Assembly: GCF_905171765.1 (NCBI RefSeq)
Contig: NC_053390.1
Coordinates: forward strand, 139,719,468 to 139,783,467
DNA length: 64,000 nt
Source: Bufo bufo
Lineage: Eukaryota > Chordata > Amphibia > Anura > Bufonidae
Reading direction: 5' to 3'
Each line of letters starts with the position of its first letter. Position 1 is the stretch's first letter. The notes below the pieces were generated by a model. The model worked only from the letters and a program-made list of their open reading frames with translations. It was not told where the DNA came from and did not search any database. The translations under genes were made by a program, and so were the position numbers. Shown here piece after piece: positions 44,790 through 55,261 of the stretch.

Positions 44790-45990
44790 TTGACATAGTA
44801 ATGAGGTGGAAGCAGCATGAGGAAACCACAGAGGGGCCAATGACAGAGTGTAGAGGTGGCAGCAGAAGAAGCATTAGGAAGAGGCCACAGAGTGGCACAA
44901 TGACAGTGTGGAGGTGGCAGCAGCATCAGGAGGCCACAGAGTGGCACAATAACAGAGTGTGGAGGAGGCATCAGCAGAAACATCAGGAGGAGGCCACAGA
45001 GTAGCACAATGACAGTGTGGAGGTGGTGGAAGCAGCAGCTTTAGGAGGCCACAGAGTGGCACATTAACAGAGTGTGGAGGTGGCAGCAGCAGCATCAGGA
45101 GAAGGCCACAGGGTGGCACAATGACAGTGTGGAGGTGGCAGCAGCATCAGGAGGCCACAGAGTGGCACAATGACAGAGTGTGGAGGTGGCAGCAGCAGCA
45201 TCAGGAGGATGCCACAGGGTGGCACAATGACAGTGTGGAGGTGACAGCAGCAGCAGTAAGAGACCACAGAGTGGCACAATGACTGAGTGTGAAGGTGGCG
45301 GCAGCAGCAGCAGCATCAAGAGGAGGCCACATAGTGGCACAATGACTGTGTGGAGGTGGTGGCAGCAGCAGCTTTAGGAGGCCACAGAGTGGCAAATTAA
45401 CAGAGTGTGGAGGTGGCGGCAGCAGCAGTATCAGGAGAAGGCCACAGGGTGGCACAATGACAGTGTGAAGGTGGCAGCAGCATCAGGATGCCACAGAGTG
45501 GCACAATGACAGAGTTTGGAGGTGGCGGCAGCAGCATCAGGAGGAGGCCCCAGGGTGGCACAATGACAGTGTGGAGGAGACAGCAGCAACATTAAGAGAC
45601 CACAGAGTGGCACAGTAACAGAGTGTGGAGGTGGCGGCAGCAGCATGAGGAGGAGGCCACATAGTAGCACAATGACAGTGTGGAGATGGCAGCAGCAGCA
45701 TCAGGAGGCCACAGAGTGGTAAGGTGACATAGTGTGAAGGCGGCAGCAACATCAGGAGACCTCATAGTGGCAAGGTGACATAGTGTGGAGGTGGCAGCAC
45801 CATCAGGAGACCACAGAGTGGCAAGGTGACATAGTGTGGAGGTGGCAGCACCATCAAGAGACCACAGAGTGGCAAGGTGACATAATGTGAAGGTGGCAGC
45901 AGCATCAGGAGACCTCATAGTGTCAAGGTGACATAGTATGGAGGTGGCAGCACCATCAGGAGACCACAGAGTGACCCGGTGACAGAGGTG
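44790..45990. repeat. Minisatellite of hAT element 2, about 50-60-bp unit
   Basis: More than 20 units built from ccacagagtggcacaatgac and gtgtggaggtggcagcagca. Lengths vary through the number of gca triplets. Long minus-strand frames rich in Leu, Pro and Cys are translations of the repeat. Confidence 0.92.
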
Positions 45991-46167
45991 GGTGGCAATA
46001 CTAGTACCAGCTGAAAATGGTGCGTGAAAGAAGGAGCACTTGTCATCAGATATGCGGCATCAGGCAGATGGCAACATCAGAATAGTAGCTGAGGCCGGTA
46101 GACAGACGAAACCTGTCTCTTTGGTCAAAGTGTTGGTGTGGCACCATGGGTGATCTAGTCTGATGCA

Positions 46168-48530
46168 TCAGGCATTGGTGGGTGTAAATCCTGGCTGATC
46201 CATGCCTGATTCATCTTGACAAACGTCAGTCTCTCCACATTTTGGGTGGACAGGCGAGTTCTTCTTGGGGTAACTATGGTCCCCAGCCACACTAAACACC
46301 CACTGTGATGCCACACTACTGGCCAGGCAGGACAGCTTTTCCAGGGCAAACTGTGCCAGTTGCGGCCACAAATCCAGTTTGGCTACCCAGTAGTCCAGTG
46401 GGTCTTCAATGTGGGGTGGCAGGGTGCTGTCCAAGTATGCCACTACCTGCTGGTTCAGGGCCTGCTCCAGGTCTAACTGCTGCTACTGGTGAGTAGTTTC
46501 TTCACTAGGCGGGTGAAGAAAGCTGCCCATCTGCGACTCTAGACTCAAGTTGCTGCTGATAGAGCTGAAACTAATCCTACCCCCCACCCTACCACAGCAG
46601 CCATGGCAGAGAAACATGAGCACGGAGGGGGGATGGACGATGGCGCAGATAGGCAGCAGCCAACTGACTACATAGGGTGTCTCTATAGTAGTTCAGTTTC
46701 TCCTCCCTCTCAGCGGGTGTAAAAAAAGGCCCCCATTTTGGACCAGTAGCGAGGGTCCATCAAGGTGGAGAGCCAGAAGTCATTCCTCTGCCGAATGGTT
46801 CACACAATTCAGCTGTCACTACACAAGCAAGTTAGCTGCATCGGGCCATTTGTGCAAGTGACTCGGAGGGACTCACTGCCTTAATCTCCACTGCATACTG
46901 CCATGGTATGTCTGGGTCCTCTGCTGATTCTTCCTCATTGCCCTGTAGCACCTCCGGCTGCTCCTGCTCCTCCTCTCCTGTCCTCTGTGTAGAAAAACCA
47001 CCCATTTCGCTACATATTGCTTGAGCTCCAGTTCAGCCCTCCTCCTCCTCCTCCAGTTCAGCCCCCACAGGGCTCATGTGGCCATGAGATCTAGTCGCCA
47101 CATCTCCAGTCCCCTGATCAGACAGATTTACCAGCATCTGTTCCAGAATATGAAGCAGTGGAATGACGTTGTTCATCCCGTAGTTCTGGCGACTGAGAAA
47201 TAACATGGCCTCCTCAAAGGGCATGAACAAATGGCCAGTGTCATGCATGAGCTGCCACTGACTGACATAGAAGTTACACAGGAGAGTACAACTGTCCGCT
47301 TAGATCATCAAGAAATCGTTTATGGCCTTTCTCTGTTCGTATAGTTGGTCCAACATATTTGCGGGTGGAATTCCAATGGGTGAAAACGTTGCATATCAGC
47401 CTATGTTGGGCAATTCCGTTCTGACGCTGCAGTTCAAGGAGGGTGTGCTTTGCGGTGTACGAGTGGCTGAAGTGCATGCAAAGTTTCCTGCCCATTTTTA
47501 GGATGTATTGCAGATGGGTGGAAGACTTCAGGAACCGCTTGACAACCAGATTGAACACGTGTGCCATACAGGGTGCATGGCTCAGCCCTCCTTGACACAG
47601 CACCGACATCATGTTCTTCCCATTGTCGGTCAACATGGTTCAGATTTTGAGTTGTCACGGAGAAAGCCAGAATTCGATTACTTGATGAAGGACACGGAGC
47701 AGTTCCTCCCCTGTGTGACTCAGTTTGACCAGGCAAACGAGGTGCAGAACAGCGTGACACTGCCATGCCCTGCACATGTGGTATGCTAGAGGAGCACTGT
47801 AAATTGTCCCTGCAGTGGAGGCTGAGGACAAGGTGGAGGATGAGGAGGCAGAGACGGACATTGTGAGAATGTGGAGACGAAAGCGGTGTCACCTGGCCAA
47901 GTTGCTGGTGTGGCTGTGCAGGAACCACATTCACCCAGTGGGCCGTAAAAGGACATGTATTGTCCTTGACCGTAGTTACAGCTCCACACCTCGGCGCTGC
48001 CATGCACTTTGGCAGACACCGAAAGGCTCAAGGACTGGCCCACCTTCTGTTCTGAAAGGTGCAGAGTCCACCACTTGGAAAGGGAGGGACTGCAGCACCA
48101 GCAACTTGGCCAAGAACGCATTCAGCTTCTGCGCCGTTGGATAAGTGCATGCATATTGTTGTCTCTTGGCAGTCGCTTCGGTGATTGATTGCTGACTGAA
48201 TGGCTGACGAGGAGTAGGAGGAGGAGCAGGAGCATCAGGACCAGCAGATGAAGGGAAGGACAGACAGCTCCCTTCGGCTGAGGTGGTGGAGCCTTAACTG
48301 CCTGAAATCGGGTGCGTGCCACTGGGTGATGCAGTGGATGCTATGGCAGCACCACATCGGAGCCACGGTTCTTGCAGGCAACTTTATGGTGACACTACAT
48401 ATGTTGACGCAGGGCAGTGGTGCCAACAATGGTACCCTGGCTACGCTTCACCTTCTGCCCAAAGATTCTACAAATGGCCATGTTCACCTCCTCCAGCCGC
48501 TTAAAAACTGCCACAAAACCGAGTAGGTGA
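46168..48530 (-). pseudogene. hAT transposase remnant with BED-type finger (element 2)
   Basis: Minus-strand remnant. A BED-like zinc-finger region lies near 48510-48390 (KVKRSQGTIVGTTALRQHM), preceded by CRIF where the family has two spaced cysteines. Then comes SFTAHWVN-type sequence near 47950, TDNGKNMMSVL with the catalytic-type aspartate and CMAHVFNLVVKRF (47636-47540), and VFTHWNSTRKYV (about 47380). The C-terminal dimerisation region is PLDYWVAKLDLWPQLAQFAL, followed by a VFSVAGD motif (46410-46260). Frameshifts separate these blocks, so no full protein is possible. It differs from hAT element 1 in ends and minisatellites, so it is a separate family. Confidence 0.82.
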
Positions 48531-49449
48531 TTTTACCCCCAACACTCTGCACTGACTGACTGCTACCTCCGTTGCTTCTGTGAACCCCTGCTCCACTACT
48601 TTCCGGGCAGGTAGGCTACTGTGAAGTGGGTGGTCTACCTCGGGCATGTTTGGCTACCGACCTCCCACTGCTGCAACCATGCTGACTCCCGGCCACACTA
48701 GCGACTTGCTGGCTCTGCGCTGCCTCACTGGCAAGCTGCCACCCTCTTCTCCCAATGATGATGAAGCCCCTAATTCACCCGGCTCCCAAGTGCGATCAGC
48801 TACATCATCATCGAGTACTGTCTGCACGTCACTGATGTCCTCCTCAACGATTTCTGTCTCAGGAGCCTGACCGCTTGCAACACCAGCTCCCACACCACTT
48901 CCTCTTCACTACTTGCCCGCCTACTGTCTCCTCCACATCTTGGCTGGCCAGTAGCTCCTGACTGACCTCTAGTAGCTTGTCCTTACTGGATAGTGGAGCT
49001 GAGCTCACAGCATAATATTTATTTGGCTGAGGGAACAGAAAAGGAAAGAGGCAGGTTGAGGACAGGTGAGGGCACAGGGCCTGCTCCCAGGCCATGCCAA
49101 GGGTTGTGTCTGATGAACCCACCGACTCCATGCCAAGAGTTGTGTCTGATGAACCCACCGACTGATGTCACTTGGGACGAGGTGGATGACCGAGTCAACC
49201 ATTCAAGAACCGCTGGGTTGCTGGTCAAGACACGACCACTAGATGACACCGGGAGCTCAGGCATATCGCAGCAACTCCTGCTGCCATGCCCCCTTACTCT
49301 GCTGCGACCTGTGCCTGAGCCAGAAACATTTAGGCCTCTGCCACTCCCCTGTGCAGGGCCTGTTAGATCAAATAAATAAAAATGAAATTAAAACACCCCC
49401 AAAAAGTCTGTAGTTTTATCACTTCAACAAACAACAGCTAATAAGTCCT

Positions 49450-49990
49450 TTTTTTGCCCACTAATACATGCCAAAAACAGCTTTAGAACATATAACTAAA
49501 CCACTGAAAGGCAAATTGGCCCTTATTTTTTTTCCACTTATACACCCCACAAAAGGCTTTAGAACATATAACCACACTGCTGAATGGCAAATAGGCCCTT
49601 ACTTTTTTTCACTTATACATGCCACAAAAGGTTTTCGAACATATAACTGCACCGCTGAACGGCAAATAATATGTATTTTTGTGCCACTAATACACACCAA
49701 AAAGAGCTTTAGAATATGTAACTGCACAGCTGAAAAGCAAATAAAATATATTTTTTGCCACTAATACACGCCAAAAACTGCTGTAATTTTCTCACTTCAC
49801 CACACAACAGTTAACAAGCCTTTTTATCCCACTAATACACGCCAAAAAATGCTTTAGAACATATAACTGCATCGCTGAACAGCAAATATATTTTTTTTTG
49901 CCACTAATACATGCCAAAAAGGGCTGTAATCTCCTCACTTCACCACACAACGACTAATAAGCCCTTTATTCCCCTCTAATACAAGACAAA
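49450..49990. repeat. Tandem array of hAT element 2, about 70-bp unit
   Basis: Seven or so units with gctttagaacatataactgc and ccactaatacacgccaaaa; two units carry an extra cttcaccacacaac segment. It lies upstream of the transposase remnant. Confidence 0.88.
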
Positions 49991-50618
49991 AAATGCTTTG
50001 GAGCATATAACTGCACCGCACAAGTACTATTAATACATAGAAATATTTCCTTGTAATAAACCCTGTTAATGGCTGTATCAAACAGCACTTGCACTCCAAT
50101 AACAAGAATGGTTTGCTGGCATCACAGAGCTGTATAATGGCAATTTGGATCCGCAGTTGGTGCAGCAAGGTGTAATATTATTGTTCCTTTTACCCAGGCT
50201 GTAACCTCCCCTACTGAACCCTGTTCTCCTTCAATACTGTGGAATGATTCCTCCCTATCCTTTACCTGAACTTCTATACAGCAAAATAAAAGTTTTAAAG
50301 TCTTTCCTAGCTCTGTCCATAGCGCCTGCTGACGTCTCTCCCTGCACTAAGTACACTGGAAAATGGCTGAATCCAAGATGGCTGAGGCTATTTATAGGGC
50401 TGTGACATCACAGGGCTGGCTGGCTGCTGATTGGCTGCATACATGGAATAGTGGGTGATCCCTCGTTCCCAGAGTTCCTTGCTCCATGTCCTAACACATG
50501 CAGCAGCCATTTTAGGAAAAAATGCAATTCGTTAGGAAATTCGGATTCGGTGCGCATCAAATCTTTCCTGAAATTCGGATCGAATTCCACTTCGTCAACT
50601 TCGATTCGCTCATCTCTA

Positions 50619-51072
50619 ATAATATACTTACAGCATGTAAAAAATGACAAACAAAAATGAATATCTATGACTAGGCACTTGTATATAAACTCAAAGTTTA
50701 AAGCCAGAATTCAAAGGCAATCCCTGTACCTTACAGGCAGAATGTCACTTGATAATATCATACATGAATTTAAGACATCATTGACATGAATATAATCCTA
50801 CCAGGTAAAAGTCATTTAAGCTCCAAAACCTGAAACAAAGGACCAAATTCCATTTTACAGTAAATAAAACCCTAACATTAGGCATGCAGGAACGAAGACT
50901 GTAGCACAGACTACTTAAACATGAATTGGAACTGAAACTGAACTGAACTGAACTGAAACTGAAACTGAACTGTGGGTCAGGATGGTTACACAGACAAGAA
51001 CACAGATTGGATAACGGAAGAGAATCGCTGAAGTACAAGTCTTCCCAACACCTTTGCTGATCACAGGGAACC
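50619..51072. other. No gene recognised
   Basis: Short AT-rich spacer. A small tandem run of gaact and gaaact units lies at about 50931-50972. Nothing else is recognisable. Confidence 0.55.
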
Positions 51073-51225
51073 TTAAAGGGAACCTGTCAGTGGGATTTTG
51101 TGTATAGAGCTGAAGACATGGGTTGCTAGATCGCCGCTAGCACATCCGCAATACCCAGTACCTATAGCTTTGTGTGCTTTTATTGTGTAAAAAATCTGAT
51201 TTGATACATATGCAAATTGAGACGT
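51073..51225 (+). repeat. T2/Kolobok-like MITE, left fragment
   Basis: Starts TTAAAGGGAACCTGTCAG at 51073, fitting the TTAAAGGRR end type. It runs into the hAT-family block near 51225 without a partner end, so it is truncated. Confidence 0.6.
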
Positions 51226-52389
51226 TTTAGCACATGGACACACCCCCTACCCTATAAATAAACGTAATCTGGCTGCCATTTTACATTCAGTCTTTTGCCA
51301 GTGTAGGAAGAGGTTTCTGTGTGGAGCAGGGACAGACTGTTAGGGACACCAAACGCTAGCTAATAGGGCCATAAAAGTCCTTTTAAGGACTGGTATAGGT
51401 GTACTATCGATAGGTGTGACTCACTGAGGGGTGCGATATACTTATAATATACTTTCTAACATAGAAAGTATATTATAGTGCATTGGTATTGTGCAGTTCT
51501 GCTCCGATAATACAGCTATACAAACGTCAAGTGCTATTGGAACAAATAATTTCTACTGGTGTGATATACCAGTTGCCCCCCAAAAAAATTGATTGAAGCA
51601 GGAGTGTTATAAACCAATAATATACTTTCTATATAGTGCATTTGGGTAGTGCAGCATTGGTTTGCAGTTTTGCTGCGTTACCTCAGCTACAGATAGTGAC
51701 AAACAACATTGGAACCAAAAATTTCTACTCGTGTGAAATACCAGTTGCCCCCTAAAAAAAACTGATTGAAGCAGGGGTGTTATATACAAATAATATACTT
51801 TCTATATAGTTATTTTGGGTAGTGCAGCATTTGTTTGGGGTTTAGCTGATTTACTTCAGCTACACAGAGTGACAAACGCCATTAGAACAAATAATTTCTA
51901 CTTGTGTGAGATATCAGTTGCCCCCCCAAAAATTGATTGAAGCAGGGGTGTTTTATACCAATTATATACTTTTTATATAGTGCATTTGGGTAGTGCAGCA
52001 TTTGTTTGCAGTTTTGCTGCGTTACCTCAGCTACAGATAGGGACAAACGCTATTGGAACAAATAATTTCTACTGGTGTGATATACCAGTTCCCCCCCCAA
52101 AAAAAAATTGATTGAAGCAGGGGTGTTTTATACCAATTATATACTTTCTATATAGTGCATTTGGGTAGTGCAGCATTTGTTTGCGGTTTAGCTGTGTTAC
52201 CTCAGCTACAGATAGTGACAAACGCCATTGGAACAAATAATTTCAACTGGTGTGGTATTCCAGTTGCCCCCCCAAAAAAGTTGACAAAAAAGTGGGCTAC
52301 AGTAAAATTGTTATTCAGTGACCACATAATGTACCACATAATGTACCACATAATCAGAATTTATTTTATGTCAGATGAATGCCTAATTT
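51226..52389 (+). repeat. hAT-family element hosting piggyBac copy 2, left part
   Basis: Contains the unique 5' block of the family (gccagtgtaggaagaggtt, then ggactggtataggtgt) and about five tandem units of roughly 174 bp (landmark gggtagtgcagcat at 51644, 51819, 51992 and 52165). The right remainder of this element lies at 62904-63235, beyond the piggyBac insertion. Confidence 0.78.
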
Positions 52390-52984
52390 TTAACCCCTTA
52401 AGGACACAGCCCTATTTCACCTTAAGAACCAGGCCATTTTTTGCAAATTTGACCAGTGTCACTTTAAGTGCTGATAACTTTAAAACGCTTTGACTTACCC
52501 AGGCCGTTCTGAGACAATTTTTTTCATCACATATTGTACTTCATGACACTGCTAAAATTGGGTCAAAAAAGTAATTTTTTTTTCATAAAAAAATACCATA
52601 TTTACCAAAAATTTTGAAAAATTAGCAAATTTCCAAGTTTCAGTTTCTCTACTTCTGTAATACATAGTAATACCCCAAAAAATTGTGATGACTTTACATT
52701 CCCCATATGTCTACTTCATGTTTGTAGCATTTTGGAAATGATATTTTATTTTTTGGGGATGTTACATATTTTAGAAGTTTAGAAGCAAATTTAGAAATTT
52801 TTCAGAAATCTTCAAAATCCCACTTTTTATGGACCAGTTCAGGTTTGAAGTCACTTTGTGAGGCTTACATAATAGAAACCACCCAAAAATGACCCTATTC
52901 TAGAAATTACACCCCTCAATGTATTCAAAACTGTTTTTACAAACTTTGTTAACCCTTTAGGTCTTCCACAAGACTTCATGGCAA

Positions 52985-53541
52985 TGTCACAGCCAGACAG
53001 CTGAGAAGCGCTCACAGGAGCTTCTCAGATCCTCCTCCTTGAATTTCTTTGTTTTGGTTTAGTTTCTCATCTCGTTAGTCTATCTCAGCTGTCATGCAGT
53101 CAGACTGATCGCTACCCTTTAAGTTCCTCCCCATTATGTGCGGCTGATACAACTTCCTGGAGTGTGTGTGCATGCTGTTCCCAGTTCCCAGTTCCCAGTT
53201 CCCAGTTCCCAGTCCTCAGTCCTCAGTCGTCAGTCGTCTGCAGATAAGTGCTGTTTATGTATTTATGTTTTTGTCTTTTCTGGATCCGGGTGACCCTGAC
53301 TCCCTCCGTGTCAGTGTAGGGAGCCGGTGGTCGTGTCCCTTCACTATTGTAGGGTCTTCAGGTAATAGATAGCCGAGGAACGTGGATATGCGGCCATCCA
53401 CCTTTGGGGTGTTCGCATAGGCTGAGCAGTGAGGGAGAGCGGCAGCTCTATTGCAGGGGTCTCCCTTTGTTCCTTAGTTGTGGATCCAGAGAGACATTGT
53501 TTATATGGTATTGTCTTGTTTCCTGTACACCATCCGTGACA
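52985..53541 (+). repeat. 5' LTR of Gypsy element 2
   Basis: 557 bp. It carries five ttcccag-type and several cctcagt/cgtcagt-type repeats near 53177-53236. The sequence after the LTR (ttatcagccgcc) does not begin with TGG, so no standard primer-binding site is visible. Confidence 0.93.
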
Positions 53542-53568
53542 TTATCAGCCGCCAAAACCGTCTCAAGC

Positions 53569-55110
53569 ATGGATCCGGTTTCACTTTTGGCTGAACGCCT
53601 CCAGGGTCTTTCATTGGAGGTAGCTGATCTCCGTAGGATTTTTTCTCAGTTTCAAGTTACCGGTTCAGCTTGCGTTCATGGAGTTTGTGCTGAGCCCAAG
53701 ATCTCGCTCCCGGATACGTTCTCTGGGGGTAGTGAGAATTTTGTGCGTTTTAAAGAGGCTTGCAAACTCCATTTTCGCCTTCTTCCCCATTCTTCTGGTG
53801 ATGAAGAACGGAGGGTGGGGATCATTGTATCGCTGCTCAGGGGTAACGCTCAGTCTTGGGCCTTTTCGCTACCGGAGGGGGCACGGCCCCTCCGCTCAGT
53901 GGATGAATTCTTTTTAGCCCTGGGTCAGATATATGATGATCCGGATCGTATTGCTCTGGCTGAGTCTAGACTACGTCTGTTATGCCAGGGTAAACAATCC
54001 GCAGAGATATACTGCTCCGAATTTCGGAGATGGGCAGCTGATACTGGTTGGAATGATGCTGCACTCCGAAGTCAATTTTGCCATGGTCTTTCAGAGGGAT
54101 TGAAAGATGCATTTTCCTTTCATGAGAGGCCTATCTCCTTGGACTCTGCTATGTCTCAGGCCGTTCGTATTGACAGGCGTCTTAGAGAGAGACGAGAGAT
54201 CTCTCCTTCCTGTCCTACTCAGTCTCGGAACAGTGCAGCGGTCTCATTCTGTGCGCAGGAGTCTCAGTCGCTGTCAGCCCCTTCTGAGCAGGAGCCCATG
54301 CAGCTGGGGTTGATTGCCTCTGACAATAGAAGATTCAGCCCGCATGGGAGGGTTTGTTTTTGTTGTGGAGGTATAAATCATTTGGCAAATGTTTGTCCCT
54401 CAAGGAGATTCAGGCAGTTTTCTGGGAGTAATAAAGAGACAAAAAGGAAAAAATATTTTAAAAATGTTCCGTCTGTTACTATTGGCAGGGTTGAGGCAGA
54501 AATTGAAGGTTTTCCGTTTGCTTGTAGTTCCCGTTTTGTCCTGCCTGCTAGGGTGGCGCTAGAGAGCAAGAGCATTTTTTGTGAGATTTTTGTGGATAGT
54601 GGAGCAGCTGTCAACCTCATTGATAATCAATTTGCAATAACTCATGGTTTCCAGGTATGCACTTTGGGAAGGGATATTCCTGTTTTTGCTATTGATTCAG
54701 CTCCACTTTCTCAGAAATCATTAAAGGGCATAGTTCACAATATCCGTTTAATTGTGAGTGATGCTCATGTTGAGGATGTGTCATGTTTCGTCCTTAGCGG
54801 TTTGCCTACTCCTCTAGTGTTGGGGCTACCCTGGCTCACTAAACATAACCCCACCATTGATTGGCAAGCGAGGCAAATAAATGGTTGGAGTAACTTTTTC
54901 AGAGAGAATTGCCTCATAACATCTGTTTCTGAGGTTTCTACTAAGACTGTACCACCTTTCCTCTCTGAATTTTTGGATGTCTTCTCTGAGAGTGGAGTTC
55001 AGGTTTTGCCTCCGCACAGGGAGTATGATTGCCCTATTAATCTCATCCCAGGCGCCAAGCTGCCTAAATCAATGGTTGGAGTAACTTTTTCAGAGAGAAT
55101 TGCCTCATAA
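53569..55110 (+). pseudogene. gag-pol: Gag-protease portion of a fused Gag-Pol frame, ended by a duplication (Gypsy 2)
   Basis: From the ATG at 53569 ([18 protein letters not shown], aligned with Gag of element 1) one frame runs without a stop through Gag, the CCHC zinc knuckle (CFCCGGINHLANVC, residues 263-276) and the aspartic protease (FVDSGAAVNLID, Asp343) into the start of reverse transcriptase. So Gag and Pol appear to be made as one polyprotein, with no frameshift site. The frame is open upstream to 53404 inside the LTR, but that part has no Gag similarity. It ends at 55110 because a 191-bp tandem duplication shifts the frame. The last residues after INLIPGAKLPKS are translated from the duplicated junction. 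Confidence 0.9.
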
Positions 55111-55261
55111 CATCTGTTTCTGAGGTTTCTACTAAGACTGTACCACCTTTCCTCTCTGAATTTTTGGATGTCTTCTCTGAGAGTGGAGTTCAGGTTTTGC
55201 CTCCGCACAGGGAGTATGATTGCCCTATTAATCTCATCCCAGGCGCCAAGCTGCCTAAATC
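54880..55261 (+). repeat. Perfect 191-bp tandem duplication in pol of Gypsy 2
   Basis: Positions 54880-55070 and 55071-55261 appear identical. The junction joins tgcctaaatc to aatggttgga, where the original left edge is aggcaaataaatggttgga, so an aaat microhomology is present. Because 191 is not a multiple of three, the reading frame changes. Confidence 0.95.

Larger units (their letters stand above)
43950..50618 (-). mobile_element. hAT element 2, about 6.7 kb, with minisatellites on both sides of the transposase
   Basis: Bounded by an 11-bp inverted repeat (tagagatgagc at 43950-43960, its inverse at 50608-50618). The 8-bp flanks are accatata and ataatata, matching at six of eight positions, as for a decayed hAT duplication. 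It holds a minisatellite (44790-45990), a minus-strand transposase remnant (46168-48530), a 46-bp duplication near 49090-49165 and a second tandem array (49450-49990). Confidence 0.8.

Noticed and set aside
44609..45918. Chain of Leu/Pro/Cys-rich minus-strand frames that resemble secreted or membrane peptides
   Set aside because: They follow the 50-60-bp minisatellite unit exactly and lack any unique sequence.
49900..50620. Extra coding exon upstream of hAT element 2
   Set aside because: Frames are short, carry no domain, and include the inverted terminal sequence of the transposon.
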